A stretch of DNA of 64,000 nt from Pseudeuparius sepicola. Its lineage: Eukaryota > Arthropoda > Insecta > Coleoptera > Anthribidae. The DNA is taken from assembly GCA_963920635.1 (NCBI GenBank), contig OY987307.1, forward strand, positions 4,774,001 to 4,838,000, in the 5' to 3' direction. The position numbers were made by a program, and so were the translations under genes. This document shows positions 45,801 to 54,800 of the stretch, piece after piece. Positions within the stretch are counted from its first letter, which is position 1. Each line of letters begins with the position of its first letter. Under the pieces are notes generated by a model that searched no databases, was not told where the DNA came from, and saw only the letters and a list, made by a program, of their open reading frames with translations.

Positions 45801-48800
45801 AGTGGTAGCCATTTTAAATAAATTACAATACTGAGTACTAGACTGTATTATCACCAGCACCAAAAGTGTGTGCAAAATTTCAGCTCAATCTGGGATATGA
45901 GAATACTAGTAATATTTAATATCGCTTGGTGTATCCACATACGTCCCATTTCATTATTATAAAAAAGAGGCGTATCTCCTCTCATTTATTTACCTTTGGA
46001 TCTCACTCCAATATCTACTACCGAATATTTTACCCACCTTTTAGTTTTAACTCCTTTTATTTTAGCACTTATATAATCCACTTTTTTTTTGTTACCTTAA
46101 TGTTAAATTGGATTGCATAAACCCACCTTGATAGAAAAAAATTCGCGTTGTCATTTTTTTTTATAATTAATGCTCAAAACACTTGGAATTTGGGTAAAAC
46201 TAACAACACAACAAAAACAAGGCATTATCGCGTATCTCTTTAAATATGAACGAATAAAAATTATGGAAGGAAACAATGGTCGTTTTTTGATGTGCTTAAT
46301 TTGAGGAAATAAAAAAGAAAATCATGAAACAATCCTATTGGGCAACTTTTTTTAAGTGCTTAGAGAGCACCCACTAAACCGCGGCATTCTTCAAAATTTT
46401 GTTAAAGTAGGCTGAAATCAATCACTTTTGCCTGTAGATTTAATTAAGAGACTTTCTCGGTATCCCTTGAAATAAAAAAGTTACAAGCTGAAGTAGTTTC
46501 TACAATTTTCGGGTTTTTCATAAATATCTCGGAAAGTAGGCCATGGATCTCTAATGTGTTTTCATACAAAGCTAGCGCATCAAAAAGACATTTTGTTTTT
46601 TCAAATATTATAGTTATCCGAAAAATGCATATTTTGTCAAGAAATTGCCAAGTGGCCCTCCGTCAATGGCGTCAATAGACGTATATAAAACATGCAGGCA
46701 GATAATAGAGGTTTAGTGGATTCCCCTGACATATTATTTAATTTTCTTAAAAAATCGGACAAGAGGAAGAATTCAAAATCAACATTTCTTTTGTGGTAAT
46801 AGTTTGACGTTGAAATTGTTTTATAGAAATATTGAAACCTATTCAGACAATACTATTAATAAACTGTATATATAGGAATGCATTGTTTAATTTTCAAATA
46901 ATTATTGAAATGATAAAATGCAAATAGTGCAAATCACAAAATAAAAACTTATACGATTTATACCTTCAAAGACCAGCCTTATATCAAATTCAGAACTGTC
47001 AAATATATGTTAAAAAATATATAAAAAAACTTTTTAAAAACAAGACAAATAAAATAAGTTTAAGTTTTCGTTACGATAATTCAACGCCGAATTGGGACAA
47101 CCTTTTTGAAATCAATAATCTTGTTGTGCGAAATGTCCATAAAAGTGAATACTAATAATTATTTTTATAAGCAAGTACTTGTATTTGAATGTGATGAAAT
47201 AGGTAATTCGCCATATTGGAGCGATAGCCATTTTGAATAAAATACAATAGTAAGTAGGTATACTAGACTGTATCACCAGTACCAAAAGTGTGTGCAAAAT
47301 TTCAGCTCAATCTGAGATACGAGAATATTAGTAATATTTAATATGGCATACGTCCCATTTCATTATTATCACAAAGAGGCGTATCTCCTATTCCCCATTT
47401 ATTTACCTTTGGATCTCACTCCAATAACTACTACAATATTTTACCGACCTTTTAGTTTTAACTCCTTTTATTTGAGCACTTAAATAATCCACATTTTTTA
47501 CGTTACGTAAATGTTAAATTGGCTAGCATAAACCCACCTCAATAGAGACAAATTCGCGTTGTGGTTTTTTTTTCATATTGAATGCTCAAAAGACTTGGAA
47601 TTCGGGTAAAACTAACGTTATTTCGGCTTCCTCTACTCCCTCAATTAACAATACAACAAAAACAAGGTATTTTAAACAGTAATGTAATGAAATTAAAATA
47701 TTTTATTTAGCATTTCAGACAAATGTAGACATTGGTTGGTTTAACCGAATCTTATTACTTCACCTCAAAGATGGCGTCTTCTTTTTAAAACTGCGTATCT
47801 TTTTAAATATGAACGAATAAAAATTGTGGAAAGAACAATGGTCGTTTTTTGGTGTGCTTAATTTGAAAAAATAAAAATAATAAAATCATGAGACGACCCT
47901 ATCGAGGAACTTTTTTTAAGTGCTTAGAGAGCACCCACTAAACAGCGGCATTTTTCCAAATTTTGTTAAAGTAGGCTTGAAGCAATCTCTTTTGTCCATA
48001 GATTTAATTAAGAACCTTTTTTGGTATGCCCTGAAATAAAAAAGTTACAAGCTGAAGAAGTTTCGACAATTTTCGGGTTTTCAAAAATATCTCGGAAAGT
48101 AGGCCATGGATCTCGAATGTGTTTTTACACAAAGCTAGCACATCAAAAAGGCATTTTGTTTTTTCGAATATTATAGTTATCTGAAAAATGCATATTTTGT
48201 CAAGATATTTCCAAGTGGCCCTCCGTCAATTGACACCCTGTATATAAAACATGGAGGCAGATAATAGAGGTTTAGTAGATTCTCCTGACATATTTTAGTT
48301 TCTTCGGACAAGAGGAAGAATTCAAAATCAACCTTTCTTTTGTGGTGATAGTTTAACTTTCAAATTATCGATTTTATACAGGGTGGTCCAAACTTTATCA
48401 GCTATACTTTAAAAACTGCTAGAAAAATTTCAAAAAAGGAGATTTTTTTTCATAAACATGTATCGAAATCCTAACGGTTTACAGAGTTTTTTTCTTCTTC
48501 ATATTTTCTTTTATTGTTCCTAAAAGAAGACCGTTAATGCAAAGATATTTGGTACAGTTTAGACACTCATTAAATACTATAAATTAAAAAATAATTCAGC
48601 CCATCTACTTCCACCAGTGTCAGACAAACGGGGATCAACCATCATATTAAAAAAAAATGGTACACTACTGGAAAAGTAATCATTTTTGCCCTCACTAAAT
48701 TTCCCAATAAATGCTAAGAAAAAACTATTCTTGACTTTTTTCGTACCGTTTTTTAACAATTAACTTTTGTTCATTTTAATTTTTTTAGCAGAAGAAAATA

Positions 48801-51800
48801 AAACTAGGTCTAGGCTCTCGAAATTTTGCACACTCACTGAGTTTTTAATTCCAAACAACTTTAATTAATAACATTTGGTCCTAAAACCTATAAATAGGTT
48901 TCTAGATTCGAAAAATCATGTGTCCGGGGAATTAAAAAAATAGTATATTTCATTACGAGTCTGGAAATAAAGATTTTTCCGTGCGCGCGTGAGAAATTGT
49001 GAGGCGCAGCCGAACACGGGAAGTCATGCAAGCACGGAAAAATCTATTTCTGGACGTGTAATGAACGATATTTTTTTATTATACTTCTTTGAAAATGGAA
49101 ACTTAAAACATTTTATCGGCATATTATAATAAATTTATTTGACAAAAAATAAACAATGCAGACAATATTGTGTTTGGTAAGTATGATGCGTTTCCATGGT
49201 TACTCTCAAATTATTTCAAAGGTGCTTTGTTGTAAATTAGTTATTGTCAGATAAGGTGAATAAAACATAAAAAAATATTACAGAAATGTATCTAAATATT
49301 GAAACACTTACGAATTAAAATACAAAATAGGTACATGTGTTAAATATCAGAGAGTATATAGAGTTTCTTAAATTTAGTTTACTTTGCTGTATATTTCTAT
49401 TTTAAAGCCATATATTCGGTATTTTTATTCAGCGCACGGAAAGTTTTTCCATGCGCTGTTTCCGTGTGCTAGCCCAAAAAACCCCATCTTTCATTATTGC
49501 TAAAACAGATGAAAATAAGGTGTTTTCAAAGAAGTATAATAAAGATAATTTTTCGCACCAGTAAAGTGGACTTTACGTAGGTCTTACGGCAAAATGTTAT
49601 TAAGGAAAATTATTCGGAATTAAAAACTCAGTAGGTGTACAAAATTTCGAAAGGTTATATTATTCCTACTTTGATTTTCTTCTGCTAAAAAAATTAAAAC
49701 GCACAAAAGTGAATTTTTCAAAAACTGTACATTGTTTGAAAAAAAGACAAGAATAGTTTTTTCTTATAATTGATTGGAAAACTTAGTGAAGGCAAAAATG
49801 ATTACTTTTCCAGTGGCATAACATTTTTTTATTAAAAAATATGATGGTTGACTCCCCTCTCTCCGGCACTGGAAGTAGAGAGGCAGAATTATTTTATTTA
49901 TTATTATAGTATTTAATGAGTGTCTAAACTATACCAAATACGTTTGCCTTAACTGTCTTCCTTTAAAAAATGAAATAAAACTTAAAAAAAAATTGAACTT
50001 CGACGCCCTGTATATAGAAAACAGCTAGGATTTCGATACATGTTTATATGAAAAAAAATCTACTTTTTGAAATTTTCTAATATTTTAGGTGACTCCCAGT
50101 TCGCAATAGGGAAGTTTCCTCTAATTGAATTTCGAAATAAAATGCTAATCAGTGGATATATTATCACTTATCACCAAATTACACTACCAGCATATATAAC
50201 TTTCCTCAAAAGTGTTGCAATAAATTATAGTTTGAAAATAAAATGAGGATTTTTTAAATCTTTGTTCGGATAGCCGACTTGGGTTCCTACGTCACAATAT
50301 TTTCCGAAAGTTGCCGAACGCCAGCTCGGAAGAAGAAGAAATCAAATAATTGTACAATGTAAAATATCCTTCAGCTGACAGCGGATAACATAACCAACAA
50401 ATCCAAAATTTTGATGGTTTTGTTCTTTTGTTGATAGGAAACCTCTATAATCTGTGGTTGATCGCTTTTGTCGCTTGGTTATGAAAATTTTTTCTGCTCT
50501 AAATAATTAAAGAATGAATTGTATACCTACTTATAAAATAATTCTTGATAAAGTAGAGCAAAGCACATGTATGTACATTTATTTATCCATTTACTGTGGG
50601 AAAACGTAGGTAGTAAATCCCTGATTCAAATTATCCCTTAATTTAATCGACTTATGAAGTAAAGTAAATGTACTGTAGAAGTCGTAGGGAGGTTACATCG
50701 AACAGCTTCGAACCACAGTTTCTCTTTATCTGGTGCAACGGGCAGGTTCATAAAAATTTTGTTGGTATTAGCGAACGTATTTCTACAATAACCAACAAAG
50801 CACTTTTTCGTCATTGCGAAGAAACACAGTAAATTCACACAAAATATATCCTTTAAAATGATTCGCACCTCACGCGTGGAAATTGTAAACAAACAGCTCA
50901 GATTTAATCCGGGCATCACATTACAAATATGCGTTATGTGTATTTTAGTTTTAACGATCTTAAGCGTTTGACTTCTATGTCACAAAAACGTAATCAGGTA
51001 ACTTAAATCTATAATTATATTACGAAAAATTTATTATACATATTATTAAAACGTACAAAAAAAAAAACAATCTAATATCTATAAATCTTCTCTAAAGCGC
51101 ACAGTCCGACAACACTGGAAATACTAATCTGGGCTTAGGCCAAGGAATTAATCGATTCAGCCAGGTTAAAAGAAGAGATCGCGGTACGACTTACATAGCA
51201 CCAAAAATAGGAAAAACTATTGTGACGTAATTTTTAAAAATCGCTCAAATTGGCGGGAAAACAAAAGTGGATTTTTTCTCTAACAAAGCTGCAAATTAGC
51301 AAATTACATGTATTACAATATTATTGAAGGTAAAGGGAATTCATTGGCACTAAATTTGAAAAACCGTCAACTTCCCTATTGCAATCATCAAATCAATTTT
51401 AAAAGGTTAACCGTACTAGCCCATTTCCTTTCAGGTCAACAAAAGCCTGTCCCAGAGGATCAAGGCAAAATCTTATTACGACAAGACGATCGGTGAGGTC
51501 GACCAGCATTACAAGTCGATCGTCGAGCACTCCAGCAAGCTGCGAGAGAAAGTGTGCCAAGATCACGACGAACTTGAAAGGTTGATGAACAAAAGAACTG
51601 GCACCGAAGGTGGACAAACTGAAGACGGCGATGGAGTTTATTCAAAGTAAGCTTAAGGGCAACATCTGATATCGGAGGGAAAACTTTGATGACTTTTCTT
51701 TAATATCTTCTAAAATAACTGCAAGTAGAATCTGAAAATACATAAACTTTTCACAACATTGTGCTGTAAAGACAGCCTGCTACTCTACAAGTGCCAATTC

Positions 51801-54800
51801 CAGAATAATGTTCTCACTTATCACTCCAAGCGTTTGTAAATAAAAAACTGTAAATAACTCCTGCATGGCCGGCAAGAGACTAGCAAAACATATGAAGATA
51901 CTGAATTATTGATTTCCATGCATTACTTCGGTGTTTTTTATCCATAAGTAACTCGTTAACATTATTTTAATAGAAAAAATAGAGGGTAAAACATTGATGT
52001 GTTAAATATGTGATTGAAATTGTGGAATTTATTACATATAGAGTTGTGCCGTTTGAAAGTTTCATTTGAAATTTTCACATTTGAAACTTTCAAAAGTGAA
52101 ATATTTTGCTTATCCCATGAAGTGAAATTTCAGTGAAATTTTCGAAAGTTTCAAGGGAAAGTTTCACTTCATAAATTTCGCGAAACTTTCTCAGAAATTT
52201 CCTTAAAAACGCGAAACTTTCTCATATATTTCATTAAAGTTTCACAAAAACATATGCGGCAGGCGACCATCTCTTCATTTAATTTGGATGCGCCCGCGCC
52301 GGCTATTAAACGGGAAGTGATATAACAAAATAAACATATAATTTTTGTTCCACTAATGATTTATAACAAAAACCGCCGTAATCCGCCATTTTGATTTTTT
52401 CAAAAAAATAGTTTTTTGGTCAAAACTTATATTTTTTGCTCGATTGTTTTTTCTTTACTGCATTCGGTTTCTTGGAAAAACTACACAAGTTTAGTTTTTG
52501 AACCATCAACTTAGCCTAAAAATTGCTGAGATAATCGAGCGTAACGTAACGTCTTATCTGACTTGTCACCTATACACTCTGTATGTTTTGTGATTAATAA
52601 ATACTAATACTACTACTACTATCTCTATCTGGGAAACTCTATACCTATGCCACTTCATACACATACATAATTTTTGGGCTTGGGTGGGGACTGTTTATAG
52701 GAAATGATTGCAAAATTTTCACGTGAAACTTTCTTTAAATTTCATAAATTTCAACATCACATTGAAAGTTTCAAATATTTCAAAGTTTCGCGAAAATTTC
52801 TATAGGAAATTATTGCGAAATTTTCACATGAAACTATCTTTAAATTTCATAAATTTCAACATCACATTGAAAGTTTCAAATATGTCGCGAAAATTTCTTT
52901 AAATTTCATAAATTTCGAAAGTTTCGCGAAAAGTTCTATAGGAAGTTATTGCGAAATTTTCACGTGAAACTTTCTTTAAATTTCATAAATTTCAACATCA
53001 CATTGAAAGTTTCAAATATTTCGCGAACATTTCTTTAAATTTCATAAATTTCGCGAAAATTTCAAAGCGAAATTTCACTTTCCCTGGAAAAGTGAAATTT
53101 GCCCATCCCTAATTAGGTACATACCGCTTTTTAGGGGACCCAGTAAGTTTGTAATGGAAGACGAATGCACATGCGAGCCAAACGAGGAGCCAACAAGAGA
53201 AAATATAAAACATACACCACCGCCCTCTGTGCTTAGGCAGACCAGGAAACCAATCAAGGTATGAAAAAAAAACAATATCTATGTTTTTATTAGGCAGAGA
53301 ATTTTGCTCAACGCTTAGTGAAAATATTATGTAGTCCTAGGTCAGATATTTTCCATTTATTTTTCCCCCATTCAGGGTGTTTCAAAACTATGCGGCACCC
53401 TTTCAGGGTTCATACTGACATGGGTCCAAAAACTCTTCGTTACGAAGATACAGGGTGATTGAACTTTCAAAAAAATATTGATTTTTGTTTATTCCTTCCA
53501 AACCAATAAGAATGTTTAAACCAAATTTGGTACACAATAATACCATCATAGGGTGACATAATAAATGCTAATATCAGGTCTCGAAAGTAACCAGTGGCGG
53601 AGGTATGGGTAATCGGTACCATAAATTATACAAAAAAAAATAGTATGGCCCTGTATAATAAAACAATTTATTATGTTATTGAATAAACAATACAATTTGG
53701 AACAAAAAATTCCTCTTTCATTTGTTTCATATCTCCCTCCCTTTCGCGGAAAATTGGAGTTTTCCGATTTGACGTTTTTTTTTGGACTCCAATGCTTTTT
53801 CGGGTTGAGGTATTTAACTATTATTTTAAGTAAAAGAAATGATTTTCAAATGGAATGGCAGTAGGAGTATGTAATTTTTGTTACTAGTGACGCGCAAAGG
53901 CATAAAAAAATAATAGCAGTAAAGAATGTTAATCGATATTTTTTTGAAAGTTTAATCTTCGTAACGAAGAGTTTTTTGGCCCATGTTGATATGAACCTTT
54001 CGTTTTATTTTAATAAGTAAAGTGCGCCTGAAAGGGTGCCGCATAGTTTTGAAACACCCTGTATAAAGGTGGGGTCAAAAACTGCATACCTAATTTTTAA
54101 ACAAATTTAAACTTTATATTTATATTTTTCCAAATACTTAACTCCTGAACGAATCGAAATATTTGCATGATATTTGCTAACTGTTTTTTTGTGTGTGGTT
54201 TCAATTAAAAACATTTTGCTGTTGTTTGCCTTAGTCAAAATCTACTCTGAATAAATGAGAGCTTTGATAGAAATGTTTCTGTTTGTTACGTGAACGTTTT
54301 ATTTTGTTTTTCTGTGGGTAGCCCAGCCGGGAAGATAAAAAAGCATCTGGCTATACTCAAATTATTTTAAGAAGTCTTTACTGGGACTGACAATTGGTAA
54401 TTTCGATATCCTAAGTTGCCATCAATGCAGCAAAAAATGCAACCGGGTCATAAGTTCAGGTCAGTAACGAGCCCATTTGCACTAATAACACGAAAAGTAA
54501 CATGAACAAGAACAACACAGATGACGGTAAAACTCACAAAACGTAGAAAACCCGCGAATATTTTCATTACCGAATGTTTGAACCAGTTTGAACGATCTGG
54601 AAAACCTTCACTGTCACTTTGACACACCGAAGCTAAATTTGCCTGAGTCCGCCCCTAGACGCTGCCGAAAGCAGCTGATTATTACAAAATACCAAAACGA
54701 AAGTGTTTCCATGACGTTTGAAATTATTATTAAAATGAGTTGTAGTCATAGTTATTTTTATTTGTAGCGGCATAATCGTGATTGCAATAGGGTTTTTATT

